A stretch of 64,000 nt of DNA. It comes from CAVXXD01 sp963765625. GTDB taxonomy: Bacteria > Actinomycetota > Geothermincolia > Geothermincolales > Geothermincolaceae. Below are positions 1-16,172 of this stretch, one piece after another. The first letter of the stretch is position 1, and each line of letters starts with the position of its first letter. Position numbers and translations under genes: made by a program. The stretch is from the NCBI GenBank assembly GCA_963765625.1, contig CAVXXD010000010.1, forward strand, positions 1 to 64,000, written 5' to 3'. The notes under the pieces were generated by a model that saw nothing but the letters and a program-made list of their open reading frames with translations, did no database searches and was not told where the DNA came from.

Positions 1-126
1 AATGTATTGCTGATATCCCTCTCTCTTCAGTCCTTTTCTTTTAAGACACAACTCGACTATTTTAACTACCGAGTCTTATATAGGCAATATGTTTTTGAAC
101 ATTTCTTGCAGGAATTATGCCCGGAC

Positions 127-2229
127 TCACCAAATATTATCTTTATTGTATTCACCCTTTATCCGTTTGATCACCTCCGCCACCAGCTGCGCCGGCATCT
201 CGCTGTAGTTCGCGAACTCCATATGGTAAGTCGCCCTTCCCTGGGTCGCGGACCGCAGGTCGGTGGCGTAACCGAACATTTCAGCCAGGGGAATCTTGGC
301 GTGGACGTCGAGACGCTTGTCCAGCGTCTCTATCCCTTCCACCTTGCCGCGCCGTGAGCTGACGTCCGCCAGCACCTCTCCCAGGTACTCCTCGTTCAAA
401 GAGATGCGCACCTGCATGATGGGCTCCAGCAGAACGGGGTGCGCCCGCCTGAGAGCCTCCTGCAGGGCGGTGGAGGCGGCTATACGGAAGGCCATTTCGG
501 ACGAATCTACCTCGTGGAAGGAGCCGTGGATCAGGGTGGCCTTGACGTCCACCGTGGCGTAACCCGACAACACCCCGTATTCCATAGCGTCGCTGATGCC
601 GTTCTCGATCGGTTTTATGAATTCCTTGGGGATAACCCCGCCGACGGTTTTATTGACGAATATCAGGCCTTCTCCCCGTTCCGCGGGCTCCACGTCCAGG
701 ACTACGTGGCCGTACTGCCCGTGGCCTCCGCTCTGGCGGATGAACTTCCCTTCCACCTTATGTACGGAACCCTTGATGGTCTCACGGAAGGAGACTTGCG
801 GCTTGCCCACGGAAGCGCCGACTCCGAACTCGCGCACCAGGCGGTCGACGATTATCTCCAGGTGGAGTTCGCCCATGCCGGAGATGACCGTCTGCCCCGT
901 CTCGGCGTCCTGTTTGACGCGGAAAGTGGGGTCTTCTTCTGAGAGCTTGCGCAGAGAGTCGTTGAGTTTGTCCTGGTCGGCCTTGGTTTTCGGTTCAATG
1001 GCGATGGCGATGACCGGCTCCGGGAATGCCATTGATTCCAGCAGAATGGGAGCGTTCTCGATATAGAGGGTGTCTCCGGTGTAGCACTCCTTCAGGCCGA
1101 TGGCGGCGACGATGTCCCCGGAGTAAACCGCGTCCCGCTCCTCCCGGAAATTGGCATGCATCTGCAGGAAGCGGTTGATGCGCTCCTTTTTCTGGCGGGT
1201 TCCGTTGACCACGGAGGACCCCGCTTTGAGCATGCCCGAATAGACCCGCAAGTAGGTTAGTTTGCCCACGTAGGGGTCGGTCATGATTTTGAATACCAGG
1301 GCGGAGAAGGGCGCCTCGTCGGATGGGGGACGTATCTCCAGCTTGCCGTCCTTGGGGTGAACCCCCTCGATGGGAAGTACGTCGCAGGGAGAGGGCAGGT
1401 AGGTGATGACCGCGTCCAGCAGCGGCTGTACGCCCTTGTTCTTGAAAGAAGTCCCGCAGAGCACCGGGGTTATGTCGTCCTGCAGGGTTCCGGCGCGGAT
1501 GGCCTGCCGGATGAGGTCCGGGCTGATCTCGCTGCCTTCCAGGTAATGCTCCATCAACTCGTCCGAGAAGTTGGCGCAGGTCTCCAGCATGGTGCGGTGG
1601 TAGAAGTCGGCGGTCTCCATCAACTCGGCCGGTATCTCCTCTTCCTCCCACTCCGTTCCCAGTTCATCCGTGTAACGGATGGCCTTCATCTCCACCAGGT
1701 CGACGTGACCGATGTAGCCGTCCTCGGCGCCTATCGGTATCTGGACGGCCAGGGGATGCGCGTCGAGCTTGTGCTCGATCATTTCCAGGCATCGGAAGAA
1801 GTCGGCGCCTATGCGATCCATCTTGTTTACGAAGCAGATGCGCGGCACCGAATAATGGTTGGCCTGCCGCCATACCGTTTCGGTCTGGGGCTCCACCCCG
1901 GCCACGGCATCGAATAGGGCGATGGCGCCGTCGAGAACCCGTAAAGAGCGTTCTACCTCTACAGTGAAGTCCACGTGCCCGGGTGTGTCTATAATGTTGA
2001 TTTTACAGTCATCCCAGAAGCAGGTAGTGGCGGCACTGGTGATGGTGATTCCGCGCTCCTGTTCCTGGATCATCCAGTCCATTACCGCCGAGCCGTCGTG
2101 CACCTCACCTATTTTGTAGGTTTTGCCGGTGTAGAACAGTATGCGCTCGGAAGTCGTGGTTTTCCCGGCGTCTATATGCGAGATGATACCTATGTTACGC
2201 GTACGCTCCAGGGGAAATCTCGGCTGCAT
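127..2229 (-). CDS. fusA: Elongation factor G
   Basis: EF-G is the GTPase that drives ribosomal translocation and, with RRF, ribosome recycling in the cytoplasm. The product is 700 residues, normal for the family. The G1 motif HIDAGKTT, DTPGHVD (G3) and NKMD (G4) are present, and the C-terminal domains IV-V are complete. The frame is open back to a GTG at 2289 that overlaps the rpsG stop. I chose the ATG at 2229 because it starts MQPRFPLERTRN, matching the usual EF-G N-terminus, and because GGAG and AAAGGGAAG lie just upstream. It is the last gene of the rpoC-rpsL-rpsG-fusA run. Unlike many str operons, tuf does not follow it and lies about 12 kb upstream instead. Confidence 0.97.
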   Translation of the reverse strand: MQPRFPLERTRNIGIISHIDAGKTTTSERILFYTGKTYKIGEVHDGSAVMDWMIQEQERGITITSAATTCFWDDCKINIIDTPGHVDFTVEVERSLRVLDGAIALFDAVAGVEPQTETVWRQANHYSVPRICFVNKMDRIGADFFRCLEMIEHKLDAHPLAVQIPIGAEDGYIGHVDLVEMKAIRYTDELGTEWEEEEIPAELMETADFYHRTMLETCANFSDELMEHYLEGSEISPDLIRQAIRAGTLQDDITPVLCGTSFKNKGVQPLLDAVITYLPSPCDVLPIEGVHPKDGKLEIRPPSDEAPFSALVFKIMTDPYVGKLTYLRVYSGMLKAGSSVVNGTRQKKERINRFLQMHANFREERDAVYSGDIVAAIGLKECYTGDTLYIENAPILLESMAFPEPVIAIAIEPKTKADQDKLNDSLRKLSEEDPTFRVKQDAETGQTVISGMGELHLEIIVDRLVREFGVGASVGKPQVSFRETIKGSVHKVEGKFIRQSGGHGQYGHVVLDVEPAERGEGLIFVNKTVGGVIPKEFIKPIENGISDAMEYGVLSGYATVDVKATLIHGSFHEVDSSEMAFRIAASTALQEALRRAHPVLLEPIMQVRISLNEEYLGEVLADVSSRRGKVEGIETLDKRLDVHAKIPLAEMFGYATDLRSATQGRATYHMEFANYSEMPAQLVAEVIKRIKGEYNKDNIW

Positions 2230-2282
2230 CTTCCCTTTTTTCTCCAGTTTTGCTTCAATGGTTGCTTTCATTCGGTATGCGT

Positions 2283-2753
2283 CTACCACCTGTAATGAGC
2301 GAATGCCTTGTTGGCCTCCGCCATCTTGTGGAGATCCTCCTTCTTCTTTATGGATGGTCCAGTATAGTTGGCGGCGTCCAGCAGTTCGTTGGCCAGACGT
2401 TCGGCCATGCTCTTGTCGTTGCGCTGACGGGAGTAGTTCACGATCCAGCGGATGGCCAGGGTGTTGCTCCGGCGGGACGAGACCTCGACCGGGATCTGGT
2501 AACTGGCTCCTCCGACACGCCTTGAACGGACCTCGAGGATGGGGCGCACGTTCTCCACTGCTTTGCGCATGACCGCCATGGGGTCGCCACCGATCCTCTG
2601 CTCGATGATCTCGAGGGCACCGTAGACGATCTTCTCGGCTTTGCCCTTCTCGCCCCGCAACAGGATGCGGTTGACGATCTGGTTAACGAGTACGCTGTTG
2701 TATACGGGGTCGGGCTGGATCTCCCGCTTGGTTGAAGGTCCTTTTCTAGCCAC
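2283..2753 (-). CDS. rpsG: 30S ribosomal protein S7
   Basis: S7 nucleates assembly of the 30S head by binding the 3′ major domain of 16S rRNA and lies near the E site. The product is 156 residues, the standard length. It opens MARKGPSTKREI and contains the conserved VNQIVNRILLRGEKGKAE-type region. The start is GTG with AGGAG six bases upstream. It sits between rpsL and fusA, as in str operons, and its stop lies 54 bases before the preferred fusA ATG. Confidence 0.97.
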   Translation of the reverse strand: MARKGPSTKREIQPDPVYNSVLVNQIVNRILLRGEKGKAEKIVYGALEIIEQRIGGDPMAVMRKAVENVRPILEVRSRRVGGASYQIPVEVSSRRSNTLAIRWIVNYSRQRNDKSMAERLANELLDAANYTGPSIKKKEDLHKMAEANKAFAHYRW

Positions 2754-2809
2754 TTACTGCTCCTAGCTCTCTTCTTTCCTGTACCTTATTACCCGTCGGC
2801 GCTGACTGC

Positions 2810-3184
2810 CTAACCGGCAGTTTTTTTGGTCCCGTACTTGGAGCGCGCCTTTTTGCGCCCGGTGACGCCCGCCGCGTCCAGAGCCGAGCGGATGACCTTG
2901 TACCGCACGCCCGGGAGGTCCTTGACTCGGCCGCCACGGACCAGCACGATGCTGTGCTCCTGGAGGTTGTGGCCGATGCCGGGGATGTAAGCGGTGACCT
3001 CAATGCCGTTGGTCAGACGCACCCTGGTGATTTTACGCAGGGCCGAGTTGGGCTTCTTGGGTGTGGTCGTCTTTACCTGGGTGCATACACCACGCCTCTG
3101 GGGAGAGCCCTGCAAGGCCGGGGTTTTGTCCCGCTTGCGCTTCTCCGTCCTACCCTTTCTGACCAGCTGGTTTATGGTTGGCAA
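2810..3184 (-). CDS. rpsL: 30S ribosomal protein S12 (TTG start)
   Basis: S12 lies in the decoding centre and controls tRNA selection; it is the classical streptomycin target. The frame can be extended to 3217, but the family start (M)PTINQLVRKGR coincides with a TTG at 3184. A strong GAGGAGG sits five bases before it, so TTG is the likely start and gives 124 residues, the usual length. The conserved KPNSALRK and DLPGVRY segments are present, and the streptomycin-related lysines look wild type. It is followed by rpsG and fusA. Confidence 0.96.
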   Translation of the reverse strand: MPTINQLVRKGRTEKRKRDKTPALQGSPQRRGVCTQVKTTTPKKPNSALRKITRVRLTNGIEVTAYIPGIGHNLQEHSIVLVRGGRVKDLPGVRYKVIRSALDAAGVTGRKKARSKYGTKKTAG

Positions 3185-3267
3185 CGCTTCCTCCTCTTTA
3201 TTTTCTTTTTCTGACAACGAATGAGTAGTTTATCACCAGCTACTTCCGATGTCAACGCGACCTGCTG

Positions 3268-7350
<4,083 letters not shown>

Positions 7351-7400
7351 GGCAATGACCTCCTCTGCCTGTGTGCCTTTGTGCCTCTATGTCCAATTCT

Positions 7401-10736
<3,336 letters not shown>

Positions 10737-10785
10737 TCCTCCGTCGTAAAATTGTCGTCAATCCACGCCACACATGCAAACATTA

Positions 10786-10815
10786 ATAATATTTCATTTG
10801 TGGGGGCATCGTCAA
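10786..10815 (-). promoter_or_regulatory. Candidate σA-type promoter for rpoBC
   Basis: On the minus strand TTGACG (10810-10815) and TATTAT (10786-10791) are separated by 18 bases, about 50 bases upstream of the rpoB start. It lies in the 186-base rplL-rpoB gap, where many bacteria place internal rpoBC promoters. The match is good, but no transcript data are available. Confidence 0.5.
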
Positions 10816-10840
10816 GACACGCATAAGGAAATGCCAGGCC

Positions 10841-10867
10841 CCGGCGCTCGCTTCACGCAAGCGCCGG
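10841..10867 (-). promoter_or_regulatory. Hairpin in the rplL-rpoB gap (possible attenuator or processing site)
   Basis: A perfect 8-bp inverted repeat (CCGGCGCT/AGCGCCGG) with an 11-base loop lies between rplL and the candidate rpoB promoter. No U-run follows directly, so it is not a standard terminator. In E. coli the equivalent gap holds an attenuator and an RNase III site; a similar function here is inference. Confidence 0.4.
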
Positions 10868-10922
10868 AACTCTGCCACGCAAGAAACGTCGGTGGTACCA
10901 GCGTTTTCTTGATGCCGGTTTA

Positions 10923-11327
10923 CTATTTTATGTCGACCTGGGCACCCGCGTCACGCAGCTGCTCGGCGATCTTGTCGGCCTCGTCCTTGTTGACCTTTTC
11001 CTTGACGGGTTTGGGGGCCTCGTCCACCAGGGCTTTGGCTTCCTTCAGGCCTAGGCCGGTGATGGCGCGTACCTCTTTGATGACCTGGATCTTCTTGTCT
11101 CCGGCCGCCAGGATGATCACGTCGAACTCGGTCTTCTCGGCCTCTTCCCCGCCATCTTCGTCTCCGCCACCGGCGGCAACCGCCATGCCGGGCATGACTC
11201 CCATGGCCATGGGAGCGGCAGCAGTGACCCCGTACTTCTCTTCCAGGGCCTTGACCAGTTCGGAAAGCTCCAGAACGGTCATGCCGTCGACTACTTCGAT
11301 GATCTCTTCCATACTCATTTTAGCCAA
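10923..11327 (-). CDS. rplL: 50S ribosomal protein L7/L12
   Basis: This is the stalk protein that recruits and stimulates translational GTPases. The product is 134 residues. The N-terminal dimerisation part (MSMEEIIEVVDGMTVLELSELV), an Ala/Gly/Met-rich hinge and the C-terminal factor-binding domain with GLGLKEAKALVDEAPKPVKE are all present. The start is a TTG at 11327 with GGAGGTG seven bases upstream; an ATG three codons in is the alternative. It is co-transcribed with rplJ, under the L10 leader. Confidence 0.96.
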   Translation of the reverse strand: MAKMSMEEIIEVVDGMTVLELSELVKALEEKYGVTAAAPMAMGVMPGMAVAAGGGDEDGGEEAEKTEFDVIILAAGDKKIQVIKEVRAITGLGLKEAKALVDEAPKPVKEKVNKDEADKIAEQLRDAGAQVDIK

Positions 11328-11377
11328 TCTTTACACCTCCACTAAGTAAGCAAATCAACTTCTTGACGGGATGCGGA

Positions 11378-11902
11378 CTAAGCCGCTTCCTCCTTCTTTT
11401 CCCTGATGCCGTTGAGCACCTGCACCAGCCCGCGGGTGGGCCCGGAGAGGACTCCGACCAGGTTGTTGAGGGGGGCCTTGAGCGTGCCGACCATCTGGGC
11501 CAGCAGGACTTCGCGTGGCGGCAAGGTAGCGATGGTCCGGATGTCAGGTCCCTGGACCACTTTCCCTTCCACCAGGCCGCCTTTCAATTTCAACTTGGGG
11601 TTTTTGCGGACGAAGGTGGTCAGCACCTGGGACGCCTTGACCACGTCCTCCTCGATGTATGCCAGGGCGACGGGGCCCTCGATGAGATCGAGCAGCGGTT
11701 CGTACTCCGTCTCCCGCAGGGCGATGCGGACCAGGGTGTTTTTGGTGACCTTGAGCTCCACGCCGCTGGGGCGAAGGACTTTGCGAAGGTCCGCCATCTC
11801 CTCGACCGTGAGGCCGCGGTACTCGGTGACTATCACCGCCTGGTTGGCATCGAAACGTTCCTTGATCTCGGCTACTTTCTCTACTTTGTCAGGTCTGGGC
11901 AT
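11378..11902 (-). CDS. rplJ: 50S ribosomal protein L10
   Basis: L10 anchors the L7/L12 dimers to 23S rRNA at the stalk base. The product is 174 residues, typical length, starting MPRPDKVEKVAEIKERF and containing the EYRGLTVEEMADLRK and VTKNTLVRIA signatures. The ATG is preceded by AAAGGAGGGAAG. The leader upstream folds like the known L10 leader, so autogenous control by the L10-L12 complex is likely. Confidence 0.96.
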   Translation of the reverse strand: MPRPDKVEKVAEIKERFDANQAVIVTEYRGLTVEEMADLRKVLRPSGVELKVTKNTLVRIALRETEYEPLLDLIEGPVALAYIEEDVVKASQVLTTFVRKNPKLKLKGGLVEGKVVQGPDIRTIATLPPREVLLAQMVGTLKAPLNNLVGVLSGPTRGLVQVLNGIREKKEEAA

Positions 11903-11931
11903 ATCTTCCCTCCTTTCGTAGATTCTGCAAT

Positions 11932-12049
11932 TTAAAAGGCCCTCGCGGAAGCGAGAGCCGTTTTTAACCGACTTCCCAGCCTCCGCAGGCGACGCATTAA
12001 GCCCTTTCGGGCACCTGCTTCTCAGGCACTTTTCAAAGCGAACTCAACA
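11932..12049 (-). promoter_or_regulatory. Ribosomal protein L10 leader with attenuator hairpin
   Basis: The transcribed region upstream of rplJ contains the GCCTGCGGAGGC hairpin, the flanking AATGCGUC- and GGGAAGUC-like pieces typical of the L10-leader family, and another small hairpin (GCCCGAAAGGGC). At its 3′ end (11932-11959) is a GC-rich stem (GGCTCTCGC/GCGAGGGCC, one G·U) followed by TTTTAAATT, which fits a premature terminator. Binding of L10(L12)4 to such leaders represses rplJ-rplL; that function is by family resemblance. Confidence 0.7.
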
Positions 12050-12079
12050 AAACTAACAGTTCCGGCATTCCCCTGTCAA
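12050..12079 (-). promoter_or_regulatory. Candidate rplJL promoter
   Basis: On the minus strand a perfect TTGACA (12074-12079) is followed 18 bases later by TAGTTT (12050-12055). It lies just downstream of the rplA stop and upstream of the L10 leader, the expected position. The −35 is ideal and the −10 weak. Confidence 0.5.
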
Positions 12080-12102
12080 GGGACGGGCCGGAGCCCGATC
12101 CG

Positions 12103-12810
<708 letters not shown>

Positions 12811-12883
12811 TTTTCCTCCTCGTGGTAAATAGCGGACTCTCGTCCTCCCACTGATATGACCTTTTTAAGAAAGGGGGCCGTTA

Positions 12884-13309
12884 TTAACCGGTGACCACGA
12901 TGCCCATGCTGCGGGCGGTGCCGGCGATGATGTTGGCCGCCATCTCGATGTCGTCGGTGTTCAGGTCGGACATCTTCTGTTCGGCGATCTCCTTGACCTG
13001 GTCGCGGGTGAGCTTGGCCACCTTGTCGCGGTTGGGCTCCTTGGAGCCCTTCTCGATGCCCGCCTTCTGCTTGAGCAGCACCGCGGCCGGCGGGGTTTTG
13101 GTGATAAAGCTGAAGGTGCGATCCTCGAAGATAGTGATCTCCACCGGGATGATGGTGCCCATCTGGGCCTGGGTCAAGGCGTTGTACGCCTTGCAGAACT
13201 CCATGATGTTGACGCCGTGCTGTCCGAGGGCAGGGCCCACCGGGGGGGTGGGGTTAGCCTGGCCGGCGGGTATCTGCAACTTGACTTTAGCCATTATTTT
13301 CTTTGCCAT
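12884..13309 (-). CDS. rplK: 50S ribosomal protein L11
   Basis: L11 forms the GTPase-associated centre with L10 and is needed for stringent-response signalling. The product is 141 residues. It begins MAKKIMAKVKLQIPAGQANP and has the conserved PPVGPALGQHGVNIMEFCK block and the C-terminal rRNA-binding domain. It lies 24 bases downstream of nusG, in the standard nusG-rplK-rplA order. Confidence 0.97.
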   Translation of the reverse strand: MAKKIMAKVKLQIPAGQANPTPPVGPALGQHGVNIMEFCKAYNALTQAQMGTIIPVEITIFEDRTFSFITKTPPAAVLLKQKAGIEKGSKEPNRDKVAKLTRDQVKEIAEQKMSDLNTDDIEMAANIIAGTARSMGIVVTG

Positions 13310-13333
13310 TCTTATCTTCCTTCTTTCCTCCGC

Positions 13334-13858
13334 TTACAACTTGCTGACCTGGTCAAACCCCAGTTCCACCGGGGTCTCCCGGCCGAAGATGGAAACCAGC
13401 ACTTTGAGCCTGCTCTGATCGATGTTGATCTCGGCGATGGTCCCGGTGAGGTCCACGAAGGGCCCGTAAGCCACGCGCACACTCTGTCCTTCCTGGAATT
13501 CCGTCTTGGGGCGGGGCTTCTCGGTGGCCGGTTTGTAGAGAAGTTTCTCCACCTCCGCCTCGGAGAGCGGGGTGGGCTTGGCCCCGGAGCCTACGAAACC
13601 GGTCACGCCGGGCGTGTTCCGCACCACGTACCAGCTGTCGTCGTCCAAGAGCATGTTGACCAGGATATAGCCGGGCAGGAGCTTTTTCTGAACGATCTCC
13701 TTCTTGCCAGTCTTGATCTCGATGACGTCCTCCATGGGGATGGACACCGTGAAGATGCGGTCTTTCACGTCCATGGAGATGATGCGGTTCTCGAGGTTGG
13801 TCTTGACCTTGTTCTCGTACCCCGAATACGTGTGAATTACGTACCAGCTACCTTCCAT
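13334..13858 (-). CDS. nusG: Transcription termination/antitermination factor NusG
   Basis: NusG binds the RNA polymerase clamp through its NGN domain and links it to Rho or to the ribosome through its KOW domain. The product is 174 residues. The NGN domain has WYVIHTYSGYENKVK and LLPGYILVNM, followed by a short linker. The KOW domain (EGQSVRVAYGPF...FGRETPVEL) ends the protein. It lacks the long N-terminal extension found in many high-GC actinobacteria. secE is immediately upstream. Confidence 0.97.
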   Translation of the reverse strand: MEGSWYVIHTYSGYENKVKTNLENRIISMDVKDRIFTVSIPMEDVIEIKTGKKEIVQKKLLPGYILVNMLLDDDSWYVVRNTPGVTGFVGSGAKPTPLSEAEVEKLLYKPATEKPRPKTEFQEGQSVRVAYGPFVDLTGTIAEINIDQSRLKVLVSIFGRETPVELGFDQVSKL

Positions 13859-13871
13859 CTGTCCCTTACGC

Positions 13872-14168
13872 CTACCTTATTATCAGCTTGTTTACCAGGT
13901 ATGTAAAAAGAATGTCCAGGCCATAGACGGCTGCTCCCACGATAGTTGTCACTACCAGTACCACGAGAGTATAAGATGTCGCTTCCTGCCGGGAAGGCCA
14001 GGTCACCTTCTTCATCTCGGCCTGCACCTCGACCATGAACTGCTTCACGGTGATCCGTTTCTTTTTCGGGCCACCTTTCTTCTTGCCCACAGCCTTCTTC
14101 TTGGCCTGGGAGCGTTTCTTCTCCAGGTCCATCTTCTGCTGGGCGCGTCGCATCTCCCGGCTCGGCAA
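13872..14168 (-). CDS. secE: Preprotein translocase subunit SecE
   Basis: SecE is the essential clamp subunit of the SecYEG channel in the inner membrane. The product is 98 residues with a long, Lys-rich cytoplasmic N-terminus, the conserved amphipathic segment MKKVTWPSRQEA and a single C-terminal membrane helix (about 69-92). The start appears to be TTG at 14168, with GGAGG ten bases upstream; an in-frame ATG five codons later is possible. It lies 13 bases before nusG. Confidence 0.93.
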   Translation of the reverse strand: MPSREMRRAQQKMDLEKKRSQAKKKAVGKKKGGPKKKRITVKQFMVEVQAEMKKVTWPSRQEATSYTLVVLVVTTIVGAAVYGLDILFTYLVNKLIIR

Positions 14169-14195
14169 GTTCTCGTAACCTCCCCTAATATAAAA

Positions 14196-14271
14196 TGGCA
14201 GGAGTGGAGGGTCTCGAACCCCCGACCTGTGGTTTTGGAGACCACCGCTCTACCAACTGAGCTACACTCCT
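14196..14271 (-). tRNA. tRNA-Trp (CCA anticodon)
   Basis: A 76-base cloverleaf. The acceptor stem AGGAGTG/CACTCCT is perfect, the D arm is normal, the anticodon loop CTCCAAA gives anticodon CCA, and the T loop is GTTCGAGAC-like. The discriminator is G and the CCA end is encoded. tRNA-Trp between rpmG and secE is a common arrangement. Confidence 0.97.
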
Positions 14272-14289
14272 ACTTTCCAAAATTATAAC

Positions 14290-14439
14290 TTAGCGCGTTT
14301 CCCGGTGCAAAGTATGGCTTCTGCACCACGGGCAGTGCTTCTTCATCTCGATGCGGTCAGGATCGTTGCGCTTGTTTTTCTTGGTGGAGTAGTTCCTCCT
14401 CTTGCACTCGGTGCAAGCCATCGTGACTATAACCCTCAT
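14290..14439 (-). CDS. rpmG: 50S ribosomal protein L33, zinc-ribbon form
   Basis: A 49-residue large-subunit protein, too short for a typical ORF caller. It starts MRVIVTMACTECKRRNYS and ends CPWCRSHTLHRETR. The two pairs CxxC (ACTEC and CPWC) are the zinc-binding C+ form of L33. The ATG at 14439 matches the family start; the ribosome-binding site is weak. It lies between tuf and tRNA-Trp, its usual neighbourhood. Confidence 0.95.
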   Translation of the reverse strand: MRVIVTMACTECKRRNYSTKKNKRNDPDRIEMKKHCPWCRSHTLHRETR

Positions 14440-14535
14440 CTCACCTTATCCAATCTGTCTATTTCTGCTTCATGCCAAAGGATTAAGCTACCACCAGGCC
14501 CTGGTGGATGTCAACAAAAGAAGACGCCGTGGCGA

Positions 14536-15741
14536 CTACTTGATGACCTTAATGACCCGTCCGGCCCCTACCGTGCGGCCGCCCTCGCGCACCGCGAAGC
14601 GCAAACCCTCGTCCATGGCGATGGGCACCAGCAGCTCCACGTCCATCTCGGTGTTGTCACCGGGCATGATCATCTCCACGCCCTCGGGCAGGGTGCACGA
14701 ACCGGTGACGTCGGTGGTGCGGAAGTAGAACTGGGGGCGATAACCGGCGAAGAAGGGGGTGTGGCGTCCGCCCTCCTCGCGGCTGAGGATGTAGACCTGG
14801 GCCTTGAACTGGGTGTGGGGGGTGATGGAACCGGGCTTGACCACTACCTGGCCGCGCTCGATCTCCTTGCGCCCGATGCCGCGCAGCAGCAGGCCGACGT
14901 TGTCGCCCGCCTCGCCGCGGTCCAGTATCTTGCGGAACATCTCCACCCCGGTGACCACGGTCTTCTTGGTATCGTGGATGCCCACGATCTCCACGTCGTT
15001 GCCGGTCTCCACCACGCCGCGCTCGATACGGCCGGTGGCCACGGTGCCGCGGCCGGTGATGGAGAAGACGTCCTCGACGCTCATCAGGAAGGGCTTGTCG
15101 ATCTCGCGCAGGGGGGTGGGGATGTAGGAGTCGACGGCGTCCATGAGCTCCAGGATGGAGCCGCAGGCCTCGCAATCACGCTTGCCACAGCCGCACTGCA
15201 TGGCCTTGAGGGCCGAGCCGGCTACCACCGGGATGTCGTCGCCGGGGAACTCGTTCTGGGTCAGGAGCTCTCGCACTTCCATCTCCACCAGTTCCAGCAG
15301 TTCGGGGTCGTCGACCTGGTCCACCTTGTTCAAGTAGACCACCATGGCCGGCACTTCCACCTGGCGGGCCAGGAGGATGTGCTCACGCGTCTGGGGCATG
15401 GGGCCGTCGGCCGCCGATACCACCAGGATGGCTCCGTCCATCTGGGCGGCGCCGGTGATCATGTTCTTGATGTAGTCGGCGTGGCCCGGGCAGTCCACGT
15501 GGGCGTAGTGGCGGGTTTCGGTCTGGTATTCCACGTGGGCGATGGCGATGGTGATGCCGCGCTCGCGCTCTTCGGGAGCGTTATCGATGGAGTCGAAGGA
15601 CCGCACCTCCACGTCCAGGCCGGCCTGGTTGGCCAGGCACATGGTGATGGCCGAGGTCAGCGTGGTCTTGCCGTGGTCGACGTGGCCGATGGTGCCCACG
15701 TTCACATGCGTCTTGGTCCTCTCGAACTTCTTCTTGGCCAT
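14536..15741 (-). CDS. tuf: Elongation factor Tu
   Basis: EF-Tu delivers aminoacyl-tRNA to the ribosomal A site as a GTP complex. The product is 401 residues, with GHVDHGKTT, DCPGHADY and NKVD GTPase motifs and complete domains 2 and 3. A short insertion near the end of the G domain contains four cysteines (183, 185, 190, 193) in the pattern CxCx4CxxC, which could bind a metal. Two tRNA genes precede it, and rpmG, tRNA-Trp and secE follow, like the tRNA-tufB-secE arrangement of E. coli. Confidence 0.97.
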   Translation of the reverse strand: MAKKKFERTKTHVNVGTIGHVDHGKTTLTSAITMCLANQAGLDVEVRSFDSIDNAPEERERGITIAIAHVEYQTETRHYAHVDCPGHADYIKNMITGAAQMDGAILVVSAADGPMPQTREHILLARQVEVPAMVVYLNKVDQVDDPELLELVEMEVRELLTQNEFPGDDIPVVAGSALKAMQCGCGKRDCEACGSILELMDAVDSYIPTPLREIDKPFLMSVEDVFSITGRGTVATGRIERGVVETGNDVEIVGIHDTKKTVVTGVEMFRKILDRGEAGDNVGLLLRGIGRKEIERGQVVVKPGSITPHTQFKAQVYILSREEGGRHTPFFAGYRPQFYFRTTDVTGSCTLPEGVEMIMPGDNTEMDVELLVPIAMDEGLRFAVREGGRTVGAGRVIKVIK

Positions 15742-15832
15742 TTTGACCCTCCTCCACAGTTCGGCGGCCCCCGGGGGAAGCCGTCCTCCTTCGATCGGTT
15801 ACATATGATAAGAGAGAGCATCTCTTGTCTGC

Positions 15833-15909
15833 TGGTAGCGGTGAGAGGACTCGAACCTCTGACTCCACGGGTATGAACCGTGTGCTCTGACCAACTGAGC
15901 TACACCGCC
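15833..15909 (-). tRNA. tRNA-Met (CAU anticodon), elongator type
   Basis: A 77-base cloverleaf with anticodon loop TTCATAC (anticodon CAT) and encoded CCA end. The acceptor closes with a G·U pair, and the anticodon stem CACGG/CCGTG lacks the three G-C pairs of initiator tRNA. It is therefore probably elongator Met; an Ile2 (lysidine) type cannot be excluded by eye. Confidence 0.93.
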
Positions 15910-15919
15910 ACTATATTAA

Positions 15920-15995
15920 TGGAGCCCGCTAACGGACTTGAACCGTCGACCTCATCCTTACCAAGGATGTGCTCTACCGTCTGAGCTAAGCGGGC
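15920..15995 (-). tRNA. tRNA-Thr (GGU anticodon)
   Basis: A 76-base cloverleaf. The acceptor is GCCCGCT/AGCGGGC, the anticodon stem CATCC/GGATG, the anticodon loop TTGGTAA (anticodon GGT), the discriminator T, and the CCA end is encoded. It lies ten bases upstream of tRNA-Met and is probably the first gene of the tuf operon. Confidence 0.96.
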
Positions 15996-16026
15996 TTGTA
16001 AATTCCAATCCGATAAGAGCTTAATA

Positions 16027-16055
16027 ATGTTACTATACGGATTCCCCATTATCAA
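16027..16055 (-). promoter_or_regulatory. Candidate promoter of the tRNA-tuf operon
   Basis: On the minus strand TTGATA (16050-16055) and TAACAT (16027-16032) are 17 bases apart, about 30 bases before the tRNA-Thr 5′ end. It is the only good promoter-like sequence in the gap between the CoA-ligase gene and the tRNA genes. Confidence 0.45.
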
Positions 16056-16124
16056 GAAATCGAGCCAATAACATGGTTTTTCGGCTCCCGGGTAGCCGTC
16101 AGAACCCTCCGGCACACGAAATAA

Positions 16125-16148
16125 GGGGCGCGCCTCGCGGCGCACCCC
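16125..16148 (-). terminator. Terminator hairpin after the acyl-CoA ligase gene
   Basis: A 10-bp GC stem (GGGGTGCGCC/GGCGCGCCCC, one U·G) with a 4-base loop, starting 24 bases after the ligase stop. TTATTT follows on the minus strand. It separates this operon from the tRNA-tuf promoter. Confidence 0.6.
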
Positions 16149-16172
16149 TGGGTTCTTCCCGCACTCCGGCCC

